Position numbers and translations under genes: made by a program | Shown: piece after piece, positions 10,164 to 19,461 of the stretch | Numbering within the stretch: position 1 is the stretch's first letter | Layout: the number at the start of each line of letters is the position of its first letter | NCBI RefSeq assembly: GCF_001427225.1 | Contig: NZ_LMFH01000006.1 | Span: 310,001 to 374,000, forward strand | Direction: 5' to 3' | Length of the DNA: 64,000 nt | Source: Lysobacter sp. Root494 | GTDB taxonomy: Bacteria; Pseudomonadota; Gammaproteobacteria; Xanthomonadales; Xanthomonadaceae | Notes under the pieces: generated by a model | What the model saw: the letters and a program-made list of their open reading frames with translations, nothing else | What the model was told of the DNA's origin: nothing | The model's database searches: none

Positions 10164-11225
10164 TCAGACTTCGGGCGGCAGGTTGCCGCGGCTGGGAGCT
10201 TCCTTGCGCCGGCGCAGCGCTTCCACGCATTCGCGCACGAGCCCCGGGCCGCGATAGACGAGGCCAGTGTAGAGCTGCACGAGCGTCGCGCCGGCGGCCT
10301 GCTTCGTGGCGGCTTCCGCGCCGGAGACGATGCCGCCCACGCCGATCAGGGGAATCGACTCGGGCAGGCGCGTGCGCAGCATGCGCAGGATGGTCGTCGA
10401 CGCACCCATCAGCGGACGTCCCGAAAGCCCGCCGGTTTCGGTCGCGTGTTCCGCGCCTTCGATCAGCAGCGAGCGGGACACCGTCGTGTTCGTTGCGATC
10501 ACGCCGTCGACCTCGAGGTCGGCGAGCACCCGCGCGGCGGCATCGACGTCGCTCTCGCTCAGGTCCGGTGCGACCTTCACCAGCATCGGCACGCGCTTGC
10601 CGTGCTTGGCCCCGAGCCGCTCCTGCTCCTCGCGCAGCGTGCCGACCAGGCGGCGCAACGCCTGTTCTTCCTGCAGTTCGCGCAGGCCGGCGGTGTTGGG
10701 CGAGGAGATGTTGACGGTGACATAGTCGGCCAGCGGATACACGCGCGACAGGCAGTACATGTAGTCGCCTTCGGCCGCTTCGTTGGGCGTGTCCCTGTTC
10801 TTGCCGATGTTGATGCCAAGCAGGCCGCCGCGCCGTTGCGCGCGTTCGACGTTGCGCACCAGCGCCTCTAGGCCTTCGTTGTTGAAGCCGAGGCGGTTGA
10901 TGACCGCCTGGTGCTCCGGCAGGCGGAACATGCGTGGCTTCGGATTGCCCGCCTGCGGCTTGGGCGTGACCGTGCCGATCTCGACGAAGCCGAAGCCCAG
11001 CGAGAGCAGCGCATCGATGTGCGCGCCGTTCTTGTCGAGACCCGCGGCGAGACCGACCGGGTTCGGGAAGGTGAGGCCGAAGGCCTTGGTCGGCAACGGA
11101 TTGGGCCTGCGCGCCAGCAGCGGGTTGAGCCCGCTGCGATAGGCGAGTTCGAGTGCATCGAGCGTGAGCGTATGCGCACGCTCTGCGTCCATGCCGAACA
11201 GGAAGGGGCGGGCAAGTCCGTACAT
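10164..11225 (-). CDS. pyrD: Dihydroorotate dehydrogenase (quinone), class 2
   Basis: A 353-residue enzyme that oxidises dihydroorotate to orotate in pyrimidine synthesis and passes electrons to the quinone pool. The amphipathic N-terminus ([18 protein letters not shown]) is the membrane-association and quinone-tunnel region of class 2 enzymes. FMN and substrate motifs include [30 protein letters not shown] with the catalytic Ser, and [11 protein letters not shown]. It heads the pyrD-murB-EamA group. A possible -10 (CAAAAT) lies about 25 bp upstream of the ATG, just before a dispersed palindromic repeat. Confidence 0.96.
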   Translation of the reverse strand: MYGLARPFLFGMDAERAHTLTLDALELAYRSGLNPLLARRPNPLPTKAFGLTFPNPVGLAAGLDKNGAHIDALLSLGFGFVEIGTVTPKPQAGNPKPRMFRLPEHQAVINRLGFNNEGLEALVRNVERAQRRGGLLGINIGKNRDTPNEAAEGDYMYCLSRVYPLADYVTVNISSPNTAGLRELQEEQALRRLVGTLREEQERLGAKHGKRVPMLVKVAPDLSESDVDAAARVLADLEVDGVIATNTTVSRSLLIEGAEHATETGGLSGRPLMGASTTILRMLRTRLPESIPLIGVGGIVSGAEAATKQAAGATLVQLYTGLVYRGPGLVRECVEALRRRKEAPSRGNLPPEV

Positions 11226-11259
11226 CGATCGTCGTTGTGGCCTTGGCTCTTATTTTGCT

Positions 11260-11373
11260 CGTCATCCCCGCGAAGCCGGGGATCCATGGACGTTATCGCT
11301 TTTCAGCTGACCGCAACGCCCATGGATGACCAGACATTCGTCTGTGGAAGGCCCCGTCTTCGCGGGAATGACG
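11260..11373. repeat. Paired-arm dispersed palindromic repeat, copy 1
   Basis: The left arm (CGTCATCCCCGCG..., from 11260) and right arm (CTTCGCGGGAATGACG, ending at 11373) are inverted copies of one sequence enclosing about 80 bp. It is the most diverged of four copies in this window. It fills most of the gap between amaB and pyrD and could act as an mRNA stem-loop or weak terminator. Confidence 0.75.
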
Positions 11374-11383
11374 AATCGTGGAA

Positions 11384-12916
11384 TTACAGATCGAACTTGA
11401 TGCCCTGGGCCAGCGGCAGCGAGTCGGAGTAGTTGATCGTGTTGGTCTGCCGGCGCATGTACGCCTTCCACGCATCCGAACCCGACTCGCGCCCGCCGCC
11501 TGTTTCCTTCTCGCCACCGAAGGCGCCGCCGATCTCCGCGCCGGACGTGCCGATGTTGACGTTGGCGATTCCGCAATCCGACCCGGACGCCGCGAGGAAC
11601 GCTTCGGCCGCCTTGAGGTTGGTGGTGAAGATCGCCGACGACAGGCCCTGCGGCACGGCGTTCTGCATCTCGATGGCTTCGTCGATCGTCCTGAACTTCA
11701 TCACGTACAGGATCGGGGCGAAGGTTTCGTGCTGGACGATCTGCGCATCGTTGGTCAGGCCGGTGACGATCGTCGGCAGGACGAAGTTGCCCTTGCCCTC
11801 GATCGCGGCGCCGCCGGTTTCGATCTTGCCACCCGCGGCCTTGGCCTTCTCGACGGCATCGAGGTAGGCATCGACGCCGTCGCGGCTGTTGAGCGGACCC
11901 ATCAGGTTCTTCGAATCGGTCGGATCGCCGATCTTCTTCTCGACCTGCCTGTACGCAGTGACCAGCTTGCCGAGCACGTCGTCGTAGATCGACTCGTGCA
12001 CGAACAGGCGGCGCGTGGTGGTGCAGCGCTGGCCGGCGGTGCCGACCGCGCCGAATACGATGGCGGGAATGGCGAGCTTCAGGTCGGCGGTCTGGTCGAC
12101 GATGATCGCGTTGTTGCCGCCCAGTTCCAGCAGCGAACGGCCCATGCGCTGGGCGACGCGTTCGCCGACCATGCGGCCGACCTTCGTCGAGCCGGTAAAG
12201 CTGATCAGCGGGATGCGACGGTCATCGACGAAGTGCTGCGCCAGCTCGCTGCCGGCGTCGTTGAACAGGAAGAAGATGTCGGGGAAGCCGCCCTTCTTCA
12301 GCGCCTCGTTGCAGATCTTCATCGCGGCGATCGCCGAGAGCGGGGTCTTCGGCGACGGCTTCCAGATCGTGATGTCGCCGCAGATGGCGGCGACGAACGC
12401 GTTCCACGCCCACACCGCGACGGGGAAGTTGAACGCGGAGATCACCCCCACGATCCCGATCGGGTGCCACTGCTCGTACATGCGGTGGCCCGGGCGCTCG
12501 GAATGCATGGTCAGACCGTACAGCTGGCGCGACAGGCCGACGGAGAATTCGCCGATGTCGATCATTTCCTGCACTTCGCCGTCGCCTTCCGGCTTGGACT
12601 TGCCCATTTCCAGCGCGACCAGCGAACCCAGCGCGTCCTTGTGCGTGCGCAGCGCGTCGGCGCACAGGCGGATGGCTTCGCCGCGGCGCGGTGCCGGCGT
12701 GGTGCGCCAGACCTTGAAGACGGCCTGGGCGCGCTCGACGATCGTGTCGTAGTCGGCCTGCGAGGAGGCCTGGACGCGGCCGAGCACCTCGCCCGTGGTC
12801 GGATTGACCGGCTCCAGCACTCCCGCGTCCTTCGTGGCCGACCACTGGCCGCTGCCGAGGTAGGTGCCGGATTCGTTTTCGGTCAGGCCGAGGGCAGCAA
12901 GAACGGGGTGGGTCAC
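11384..12916 (-). CDS. amaB: L-alpha-aminoadipate semialdehyde dehydrogenase-like ALDH (ALDH7 family)
   Basis: A 510-residue aldehyde dehydrogenase of the ALDH7/AmaB type, which oxidises 2-aminoadipate 6-semialdehyde to 2-aminoadipate in lysine catabolism. Family hallmarks are [24 protein letters not shown], general base E264 in LLELGGNN and nucleophile C298 in [12 protein letters not shown], plus the ALDH7-type C-terminus [20 protein letters not shown]. Glutaryl-CoA dehydrogenase, a later step of lysine degradation, is also in the window (57649-58812) but far away, so the two are not an operon. A ribosome-site-like AGGAGC precedes the ATG. The specific substrate is inferred from family, not proven. 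Confidence 0.93.
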   Translation of the reverse strand: MTHPVLAALGLTENESGTYLGSGQWSATKDAGVLEPVNPTTGEVLGRVQASSQADYDTIVERAQAVFKVWRTTPAPRRGEAIRLCADALRTHKDALGSLVALEMGKSKPEGDGEVQEMIDIGEFSVGLSRQLYGLTMHSERPGHRMYEQWHPIGIVGVISAFNFPVAVWAWNAFVAAICGDITIWKPSPKTPLSAIAAMKICNEALKKGGFPDIFFLFNDAGSELAQHFVDDRRIPLISFTGSTKVGRMVGERVAQRMGRSLLELGGNNAIIVDQTADLKLAIPAIVFGAVGTAGQRCTTTRRLFVHESIYDDVLGKLVTAYRQVEKKIGDPTDSKNLMGPLNSRDGVDAYLDAVEKAKAAGGKIETGGAAIEGKGNFVLPTIVTGLTNDAQIVQHETFAPILYVMKFRTIDEAIEMQNAVPQGLSSAIFTTNLKAAEAFLAASGSDCGIANVNIGTSGAEIGGAFGGEKETGGGRESGSDAWKAYMRRQTNTINYSDSLPLAQGIKFDL

Positions 12917-12998
12917 GGAAAGCTCCTGGAATCGGGGGAAGAAGCACTGGTACCCGCACGTCGATGTGCGGGCAGGCGCACGGCGTGCGATCCAAACA

Positions 12999-13075
12999 TG
13001 GCGGCCCCGACACGATTCGAACGTGCGACCTGTCCCTTAGGAGGGGACCGCTCTATCCAGCTGAGCTACGGGGCC
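12999..13075 (-). tRNA. tRNA-Arg (anticodon CCT)
   Basis: The minus strand folds as a complete 77-nt cloverleaf with the CCA end encoded. The acceptor stem GGCCCCG pairs with CGGGGCC, the D-arm contains AGCTCAGCTGGATAGAGC, the anticodon stem-loop is GTCCC-CTCCTAA-GGGAC giving anticodon CCT for codon AGG, and the T-arm has GTTCGAATC. AGG is rare in this GC-rich genome, where CGC and CGG dominate. It lies upstream of amaB on the same strand. Confidence 0.97.
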
Positions 13076-13207
13076 TCAAGGCGCGGAATTATCGCAGAGA
13101 ACGGTGGGCGGCCGTACCCCGGGCACCATGGGCTCCGCAGCGCGAGGAGTCGGGTCGCGAGAGGATCGACCGTGCGCCGGGCGTTTAGGATGTCGGGGAC
13201 AATCGAT

Positions 13208-13316
13208 CGTCATTCCCGCGAAAGCGGGAATCCAGTGACTTTGTTGTTGATTTTGACTAGGTCAGGAGGACGCGAAGAGCGAAAGGCACTGGATTCCCGC
13301 TTTCGCGGGAATGACG
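13208..13316. repeat. Paired-arm dispersed palindromic repeat, copy 2 (best preserved)
   Basis: This 109 bp element has near-perfect terminal inverted arms of about 30 bp: the left begins CGTCATTCCCGCGAAAGC (13208) and continues GGGAATCCAGTG, and the right is its reverse complement ending at 13316. Each arm itself contains the small hairpin CCCGCGAAAGCGGG. About 50 bp of unique sequence lies inside, too short to encode a protein. The rest of the gap between the tRNA and the M3 peptidase terminator holds nothing recognisable. Confidence 0.85.
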
Positions 13317-13440
13317 ATTCATTTTCCCGGGCCGTTTCGTTTTCCAGGTTGTTTCATTTCTGGAGGTTCTTCATTTCCCAAGCCTCTTCATTTGTCTGGC
13401 GACTTTCGACCTGGACCCCGCTCGTCGCCAATCCACAACC

Positions 13441-13474
13441 GAAAAAACAAAACGCCCGGATTCCTCCGGGCGTT
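13441..13474 (-). terminator. Rho-independent terminator of the M3 peptidase gene
   Basis: Read on the minus strand, AACGCCCGG and CCGGGCGTT form a GC-rich stem with a short loop, followed by TTTGTTTTTT. It lies 26 bp past the M3 peptidase stop codon. Confidence 0.88.
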
Positions 13475-13499
13475 CTGCTTTCCACGAAACGCGGCGGGT

Positions 13500-15728
13500 T
13501 TACTTCGACCCGCCTTCCTTCGGCTTGGGCGTCTCACCCTCGCCACCGGCGGGCGCGGTGTCGTCCGCCTGCGGGGCTTCGATCAGGCCGCGGCGTTCCA
13601 GCAGCGGTTCGATCTGCGGCGCGTGGCCGGCGAAGTTGGAGAACAGCACCATCGCGTCCTGGCTGCCGCCGCGCGAGAGCAGGGTCTCGCGGAAGTGGTC
13701 GCCGTTGGCACGGGTCAGGCCGCCGTGTTCCTTCATCCACTTCACGCTGTTCGCGTCGAGCACTTCCGACCAGATGTAGGCGTAGTAGCCCGCCGCGTAG
13801 CCGCCCATGATGTGGCTGAAGTACGGCGTGCGGTAACGCGGGTACACGGCGTGGTAGTCGAGGCCGTTCTTCTTCAGCGAAGCCGCTTCGAATGCCATCA
13901 CCTGCGACGGTTCCGGGATCCTGTCCGTCGGCGCCTGGTGCAGGTCCTGGTCGAGCATGGTCGCTGCCAGGTATTCGGTCGTCGCGAAGCCCTGGTTGAA
14001 TTTCGAAGCCGCGATCACCTTGTCCAGCAGTTCCTTCGGCATCGGCGCGCCGGTCTCGTGGTGCTTGGCGTAGTTGGCCAGGATCGACGGCCAGTCGGCC
14101 CACATCTCGTTGACCTGCGACGGGTATTCGACGAAGTCGCGCGGCACGCTGGTGCCCGAGAAGTACGGGTACTTCACGTTCGAGAACATGCCGTGCAGCG
14201 CATGGCCGAACTCATGGAACATCGTGGTGACTTCATCCCATGTCATCAGTGTCGGCTTGCCTTCCGACGGCTTGGGGATGTTGAGGTGGTTGGCGACGAC
14301 CGGCTGGCGGCCGAACAGGCCCGACTGGCTCACGTACTCGTTCATCCACGCGCCACCGCGCTTGGACGGACGCGCGTACATGTCGGCGATGAAGATCGCG
14401 AGTTGCTTGCCGTCCGAGTCGAACACGTCGTACACCATCACGTCGGGCTGGTAGACCGGCAGGTCGGTGCGCTGCTTGAACTTCAGGCCGTAGAGCTGGC
14501 CGGCGGCGTAGAACACGCCGTTTTCCAGCACGTTCTTCATCTCGAAATACGGCTTGAGCTCGGCTTCGTCGAAGTTGTACTTCGCCTGGCGGACCTTCTC
14601 CGAGTAGAACTGCCAGTCCCACGGCTCGAGCTGGAACGTCGGCTGCCCCTTGGCCTTCTGTTCCTTGTCGATCATCGCCTGCAGTTCGGCGCCTTCCTTG
14701 CGCGCATTGGCGACGGCGGCGGGGGCGAGCTTGCCGAGCATCTCGTTGATCGCGGCCGGTGTCTTCGCGGTGCTGCGCTCCACCGAGTAGGCCGCATAGG
14801 TCGGATAACCGAGCAGCTTGGCCTTCTCGTCGCGCAGCTTGACGATGCGCGAAACCAGCGCGGTGTTGTCGAACTCGTTGCCGCGCGAACCGCGTGCGAT
14901 GGACGCCTTGTAGATGCGCTCGCGCAGGGCGCGATTCTCGAGGTTGGCCAGCGCCGGCTGCGTGGTGGTGTTGAGCAGCGCGATCACGTACTTGCCTTCG
15001 AGCTTGCGCGTCTTCGCGGCCTCGGCGGCAGCGGCGATCTGCTCGTCGGACAGACCGGCGAGATCTTCCTTCTTGTCGACGACGACGGCCGAATCGTTCA
15101 CTTCCTTCAGCACGTTCTGGCTGAACTTCGCGCCGAGCGAGGCGAGTTCGGCGTTGATCGCCTTCACCCGGACCTGCTGCGCGTCGGTGAGCTTGGCACC
15201 GGCGCGGACGAAGTCCTTGTAGTACTCCTCGACCAAGCGCTTGCTTTCGGCATCGAGCTTGTCGCGGCCTTCGTAAACCTTCTCGACACGCTTGAACAGC
15301 GGGCCGTTGAGGTAGATCGCGTCGAAATGCGCGGCGAACTTGGGCGAATACTCTTCATCGAGCTTGTCGCGCGCGTCGTTGGTGTCGGCGCCGCTGAGGT
15401 TCTGGAAGATCGTGTTCGCGCGCGTCAGCAGCTGGCCCGACTTTTCCATCGGAACGATCGTGTTCTCGAAGGTCGGCGCCGAGCGCGCGTTGGCGATCGC
15501 GTTGATTTCCTGGATCTGCTCGGCCATGCCGCGGTCGAAGGCAGGCGCGAAGTCGCTGTCCTTGATCTTGTCGAACTGCGGGTAGTGCAGCGGCAGCGGG
15601 CTGTCGGCGAAAAGGGGGTTGGCCTGGTTGTTCACGGCGCTGGGGGCCTGGGTGGAAGTCTGGGCAAAAGCCGGGACGGCGGCCGACGTCAGTGCGATGG
15701 CGACGGCGAGCGCGAGACGGTGCTTCAT
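13500..15728 (-). CDS. dcp: Exported M3-family peptidyl-dipeptidase/oligopeptidase
   Basis: A 742-residue zinc metallopeptidase. Residues 1-22 (MKHRLALAVAIALTSAAVPA, FA) form a signal peptide cut before QTSTQ, so it should act in the periplasm or outside. The M3 catalytic motif HEFGH is at 505-509, with the third ligand Glu in the VEYPSQVNEMW segment just downstream; HIMGGYAAGYYAYIWSEVLD is the conserved C-terminal substrate loop. M3 enzymes cleave short peptides, and the Dcp branch removes C-terminal dipeptides. The tail is acidic and Pro/Gly-rich (ADDTAPAGGEGETPKPKEGG). The start is the ATG at the signal peptide; an upstream in-frame extension has no signal character. A strong terminator follows. 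Confidence 0.93.
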   Translation of the reverse strand: MKHRLALAVAIALTSAAVPAFAQTSTQAPSAVNNQANPLFADSPLPLHYPQFDKIKDSDFAPAFDRGMAEQIQEINAIANARSAPTFENTIVPMEKSGQLLTRANTIFQNLSGADTNDARDKLDEEYSPKFAAHFDAIYLNGPLFKRVEKVYEGRDKLDAESKRLVEEYYKDFVRAGAKLTDAQQVRVKAINAELASLGAKFSQNVLKEVNDSAVVVDKKEDLAGLSDEQIAAAAEAAKTRKLEGKYVIALLNTTTQPALANLENRALRERIYKASIARGSRGNEFDNTALVSRIVKLRDEKAKLLGYPTYAAYSVERSTAKTPAAINEMLGKLAPAAVANARKEGAELQAMIDKEQKAKGQPTFQLEPWDWQFYSEKVRQAKYNFDEAELKPYFEMKNVLENGVFYAAGQLYGLKFKQRTDLPVYQPDVMVYDVFDSDGKQLAIFIADMYARPSKRGGAWMNEYVSQSGLFGRQPVVANHLNIPKPSEGKPTLMTWDEVTTMFHEFGHALHGMFSNVKYPYFSGTSVPRDFVEYPSQVNEMWADWPSILANYAKHHETGAPMPKELLDKVIAASKFNQGFATTEYLAATMLDQDLHQAPTDRIPEPSQVMAFEAASLKKNGLDYHAVYPRYRTPYFSHIMGGYAAGYYAYIWSEVLDANSVKWMKEHGGLTRANGDHFRETLLSRGGSQDAMVLFSNFAGHAPQIEPLLERRGLIEAPQADDTAPAGGEGETPKPKEGGSK

Positions 15729-15921
15729 CGGGCGGATCTCATGGAACGGGAGGCCGGAGGTTAACCGAAGGCGGCCGCAGGGGCGCATGACGAAAGGCAC
15801 GGGCCACCTTGCGCAAGTTGTCGGTCGGCTGCAGCGGCGTCGCGGCCGTTCATGGCGCTGTCACGCCGCCAGAACCACGGCTTTTCCATGCTTGGCTTCC
15901 ACGCCCCACAGGAGAGGAGCC

Positions 15922-16347
15922 ATGAACGTCTCGTCCGTGATGACGCCCAATCCGGCCTGCTGCATCGCCACGACGCCGTTGCGCGATGTCGCGAAGATGA
16001 TGCTCGACAACGATTGTGGGCAGATTCCCGTGGTCGACGAGTCACAGCGGCCCATCGGCGTGGTGACCGACCGCGACATCGCCGTGCGCATCGTGGCGGA
16101 AGGCCGCGATGCCAGCCAGGCAAAGGCCGCCGACGCGATGAGCATGCCGGTGCGCACGGTCACCGCCGACACCAGCCTCAAGGACGCCGTGTGCGTGATG
16201 GAAGCCGACCAGATCCGGCGCGTGCCGGTGGTGGATTCCGATGGAAAGCTCGCGGGCATCGTCTCGATCGCCGACCTCGCGCTCGCCAACAGGCCCGAAG
16301 CAACCGCCGAAGTGGTCAGGGAAGTGTCGGAGCCGGCGCGGCATTGA
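15922..16347 (+). CDS. Small CBS-pair domain protein
   Basis: A 141-residue cytosolic protein consisting only of two CBS motifs (first around residues 5-60, VSSVMTPNPACC and GVVTDRDIAVR; second around 72-125, MSMPVRTVTADTSLKDAV and GIVSIADLAL). CBS pairs bind adenosine nucleotides and sense energy or stress state; stand-alone versions are often stress-induced and their targets are usually unknown. The AGGAGAGGAGC right before the ATG is a strong ribosome site. It stands alone, divergent from the M3 peptidase. Confidence 0.9.
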   Translation: MNVSSVMTPNPACCIATTPLRDVAKMMLDNDCGQIPVVDESQRPIGVVTDRDIAVRIVAEGRDASQAKAADAMSMPVRTVTADTSLKDAVCVMEADQIRRVPVVDSDGKLAGIVSIADLALANRPEATAEVVREVSEPARH

Positions 16348-16364
16348 CTCGCATGACGTAACTG

Positions 16365-16448
16365 CGTCTTTCCCGCGAAAGCGGGAATCCAGGGGCGTTG
16401 CTGTTCAATTGCTTCCGCCCATGGATTCCCGCTTTCGCGGGAATGACG
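16365..16448. repeat. Paired-arm dispersed palindromic repeat, copy 3
   Basis: An 84 bp version of the 13208-13316 element with the same arms (GCGTCTTTCCCGCGAAAGC at the left, its inverse ending GGGAATGACG at the right) and a shorter centre. It begins 17 bp after the CBS gene stop, where the arms could fold and help end transcription. Confidence 0.8.
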
Positions 16449-16524
16449 ATCAAACACGTACTTGTCTAGCAACACAGGGTGGGTTCGGGGCACCGGCCGA
16501 AGAGCTGGCGGGCTTGAGTTCGCC

Positions 16525-16919
16525 CTACCGATTCTCTCGTGCCCCGGTCGCGCGCAGCCGCGTTCGTACGAATCGCCGCACCAGGTAACCGGTGAGGCCT
16601 TCACGATGCCGGTCGTAGTAGTCGCGGAAGCGTGCAACGGCTTCGTAGATGTCGGCGAGCCCGCATTGCATGGCATGGCTGCGGGGATAGAAGCGCCCGT
16701 CGATGTGCAGGCGATGGCGCTCGGCGAGTTCAGCCGCGACGGCGCTGTCGGCCGGATAGCCCGCATCGCGCCGCGCGCGGCCAGCAGGTCGTTGATGAAA
16801 GCCGCCTGCACGCCTGCGCGGTGGTGTGATTCCTTCCACGCATCGGTATCGCCCCAGCGCTGTTCGGCCTCGCGTGCGTATTCGCCGTTCCCGAACGGGT
16901 CGAAGCCATCGAACCCCAA
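16525..16919 (-). pseudogene. Frameshifted remnant of a TipAS-domain (MerR-family) regulator
   Basis: The minus strand encodes a TipAS antibiotic-recognition domain split over two frames. The first part reads GFDGFDPFGNGEYAREAEQR and continues WGDTDAWKESHHR up to about position 16775. The rest resumes in another frame as DAGYPADSAVAAELAERHR and then HIDGRFYPRSHAMQCGLADI, ending at 16525. In TipA-like regulators this domain binds thiopeptides or other small molecules behind an N-terminal MerR helix-turn-helix. Here no HTH is encoded upstream: the amidohydrolase gene begins nearby on the other strand. A single-base indel plus loss of the DNA-binding part argue for a decaying gene. A sequencing error could explain the frameshift but not the missing HTH. 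Confidence 0.7.
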
Positions 16920-16994
16920 CGTTCGACATAGGCACGGCGGGCGTTTTACGGCCATGCTGCGGGCTCGATCGAACCCTGACAAGGAACCCGGGAA

Positions 16995-19028
16995 ATGAAA
17001 CGTGCTCTGGCTCTATCGCTCGCCCTCGTCTTCACCGGCACCGCGCATGCGGCCGAAAGCCTGCGTTACGTCGCACTCGTCGACAACGGCAAGGAGGCCG
17101 GCCACCAGGTCGTCACCACCGGCGACAACGGCATCACCCGCGTCGACTACGTCTTCAAGGACAACGGCCGCGGCCCGGAACTGAAGGAAGAATTCAAGCT
17201 CGCGCCCGATGGCACTTTCACCAGTTACCACGTCACCGGCAGCACGACCTTCGGCGCGCCGGTCGATGAATCCTTCGGCCGCGACGGCAACAAGGCCTGG
17301 TGGAAATCGACGTCCGACAAGGGCGAGCAGACCGTCGACGGCACTGCGTTGTATTCGCCGCTGGGCGGCACGCCCGCCGGGTTCTCCGTCGCCTTCGGTG
17401 CGCTCGCCAAGCGTCCCGACGGCAAGTTGCCGCTGATCCCGAGCGGCACGTTGAGCACGCGCAAGGTCGCCGAGGCCGAAGTCAGCAACGGCAAGGAGAA
17501 GCGCAAGGTGCAGCTGCTGGCGCTCACCGGCATCGGCCTCGTTCCCACGTTCGCGTGGGCGACGGAAGGAGAGTCGCCACGCCTGTTCGCCTTCATCTAT
17601 CCCGGCTTCGTGCAGCTGATCGAGGATGGCTGGCAATCGAATGCCAACGCGCTCGAAACGCGGCAAAAGCAGGCGGAAACCGAAACCCTGGTGGCGTTCC
17701 AGAAGCGCCTCGCGCATCCGCTGCAGGGCGCGACGCTGATCCGCAACGCGCGCGTGTTCGACAGCGAGAAGGCGGTGCTGGGTCCGGCGTCCGACGTGCT
17801 CGTGCGCGATGGCCGAATCGTGTCCGTGAGCGCGACGGGCAACGGCAAGGTCGAAGCCGACCACGTCGTCGATGCCGGCGGCCGCGTGTTGCTGCCGGGC
17901 CTGTTCGATATGCATGCGCACGTCGGCCGCTGGGATGGCGGACTGAACATCGCCACCGGCGTCACTACGGTGCGCGACATGGGCAACGACAACGCGACCC
18001 TGCAGCAGATCATCGCGGAAGAGAAGGCGGGCACGCTGCTCGCGACTCGCATCGTGCCGGCCGGTTTCATCGAAGGCGAAAGCCCGATGTCCGCGCGCAA
18101 CGGCTTCGTCATCAAGAACCTCGACGAGGCGAAGAAGGCGATCGACTGGTACGCGGAACACGGCTATCCGCAGATCAAGATCTACAACTCCTTCCCCAAG
18201 GCCATCCTGCGCGACACCACGGCTTACGCGCACAGCAAAGGCCTGCGCGTGAGCGGCCACATCCCGGCATTCCTGCGCGCGCAGGAAGCGGTGGAGCAGG
18301 GCTATGACGAGATCCAGCACATCAACCAGGTGATGCTGAATTTCCTCGTCGACGACAAGACCGATACGCGCACGCTGGTGCGCTTCTACCTGCCGGCCGA
18401 GAAGGTCGCGGACCTCGACTTCGACAGCAAGCCGGTGCAGGACTTCATCGCAATGCTGGCGAAGAAGCAGACCGTGATCGATCCGACGCTGTCCACCTTC
18501 GAATACTGGCGCCAGCGTCCCGGCCAGATGACCGAAAGCTACGGCCCTGTCGCCGAACACATGCCGCCGGACATCCAGCGCGGCCTGCGCGTGGCCGAGA
18601 TGAAGATCCCGGACGACGCCACCGCGGAGCGCTACAACAAGTCGTTCCTGAAGATGGTCGAGTTCGTCGGGCGCATGTACAAGGCGGGCGTGCCGATCGT
18701 CGCCGGCACCGACGCGATCCCCGGCTTTACCGTGCAGAGCGAACTGGAGTGGTACGTGCGCGCGGGCATGACGCCTTCGCAGGCGCTGCAGGTCGCGACA
18801 TGGAACGGCGCCAAGTACTCGAAGACCCTGGAGGACCGCGGCTCGATCGTTTCGGGCAAGCGTGCCGACCTGGTCCTGGTCGACGGCGATCCGACGAAGG
18901 ACATCTCCGACATCCGCAAGGTCGCGCTGGTCCTGAAAGGCGACACCGCGTACTACCCGAGCGAGATCTTCGAAGCGATGGGAATCAAGCCGTTCGCGAC
19001 CCCGGTGGAGGTCGCGGCGGCGAAGTAG
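16995..19028 (+). CDS. Exported amidohydrolase-family protein with N-terminal beta-rich extension
   Basis: A 677-residue protein with a Sec signal peptide (MKRALALSLALVFTGTAHAA). Residues 21-235 form an extension without a motif I recognise. The amidohydrolase (metal-dependent TIM-barrel) domain starts near 245 (ATLIRNARVFDSE) and includes the HxH metal pair H307/H309 (LFDMHAHVG), a conserved KIYNSFP segment where a bridging Lys is often found, and VAGTDAIPG with the metal-binding Asp. ADLVLVDGDPTKDISDIRKV is the usual C-terminal sandwich. It resembles imidazolonepropionase/prolidase-like exported hydrolases; the substrate is not predictable. It is a single gene, followed by a repeat-filled region. 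Confidence 0.88.
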   Translation: MKRALALSLALVFTGTAHAAESLRYVALVDNGKEAGHQVVTTGDNGITRVDYVFKDNGRGPELKEEFKLAPDGTFTSYHVTGSTTFGAPVDESFGRDGNKAWWKSTSDKGEQTVDGTALYSPLGGTPAGFSVAFGALAKRPDGKLPLIPSGTLSTRKVAEAEVSNGKEKRKVQLLALTGIGLVPTFAWATEGESPRLFAFIYPGFVQLIEDGWQSNANALETRQKQAETETLVAFQKRLAHPLQGATLIRNARVFDSEKAVLGPASDVLVRDGRIVSVSATGNGKVEADHVVDAGGRVLLPGLFDMHAHVGRWDGGLNIATGVTTVRDMGNDNATLQQIIAEEKAGTLLATRIVPAGFIEGESPMSARNGFVIKNLDEAKKAIDWYAEHGYPQIKIYNSFPKAILRDTTAYAHSKGLRVSGHIPAFLRAQEAVEQGYDEIQHINQVMLNFLVDDKTDTRTLVRFYLPAEKVADLDFDSKPVQDFIAMLAKKQTVIDPTLSTFEYWRQRPGQMTESYGPVAEHMPPDIQRGLRVAEMKIPDDATAERYNKSFLKMVEFVGRMYKAGVPIVAGTDAIPGFTVQSELEWYVRAGMTPSQALQVATWNGAKYSKTLEDRGSIVSGKRADLVLVDGDPTKDISDIRKVALVLKGDTAYYPSEIFEAMGIKPFATPVEVAAAK

Positions 19029-19093
19029 AGCGTCACTCCGGGCAATCCCAACCCTCCTGCTGTTTTCCTCCTCTGAAAGAGGGAGGTTGGGGG

Positions 19094-19373
19094 AGTTGCG
19101 GCGCGCAGCGCCGCCTAGGTCAAAGGCAATCCCCCCCAACCCTCTCTTCTTCGAGGGGGGCAAAAGCTCTTCTCCTCCCTCTGGAAGAGGGAGGCCGGGA
19201 GGGAGTTGCGGCGCGCAGCGCCGCCTAGGTCAAAGGCAATCCCCCCACCCCCTTCGAAGGGGGCGAAAGCTCTTCTCCTCCTTCTGGAAGAGGGAGGCCG
19301 GGAGGGAGTTGCGGCGCGCAGCGCCGCCTAGGTGAAAGGCAATCCCCCAACCCCTTCTTCGAAGGGGGCGAAG
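19094..19373. repeat. Three tandem copies of a ~105 bp repeat
   Basis: Copies begin at 19094, 19204 and 19307 with AGTTGCGGCGCGCAGCGCCG and continue through AGGCAATCCCCCC, a CTTCTTCGAGGGGG motif and CTCTTCTCCTCCCTCTGG to GAGGGAGGCCGGGAGGG. The units differ only by small indels, and the third is truncated. Each unit contains self-complementary parts (GGCGCGCAGCGCCGCC; CCCTCTGGAAGAGGG). The gene-free stretch between the amidohydrolase and the TonB receptor (19029-19923) holds these repeats, the separate 42 bp array, and otherwise nothing recognisable. Confidence 0.9.
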
Positions 19374-19461
19374 GGCCGAGGGCATGTGGCTGCACGATAA
19401 AAGGAGTAAATAACCCGATAGCCCTTGAATGGCGGGTTTTAGGCGAAGATGTCAGGCCGGC

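Noticed and set aside
13317..13440. Short TTCATTT-rich stretch that looks repetitive
   Set aside because: Units are irregular in length and sequence; nothing beyond low-complexity DNA can be supported.
11378..15764. Long plus-strand open frames (810 and 817 codons) opposite amaB and the M3 peptidase
   Set aside because: They cross or abut a tRNA, a terminator and repeats, have shadow composition, and the opposite strand shows complete catalytic motifs.
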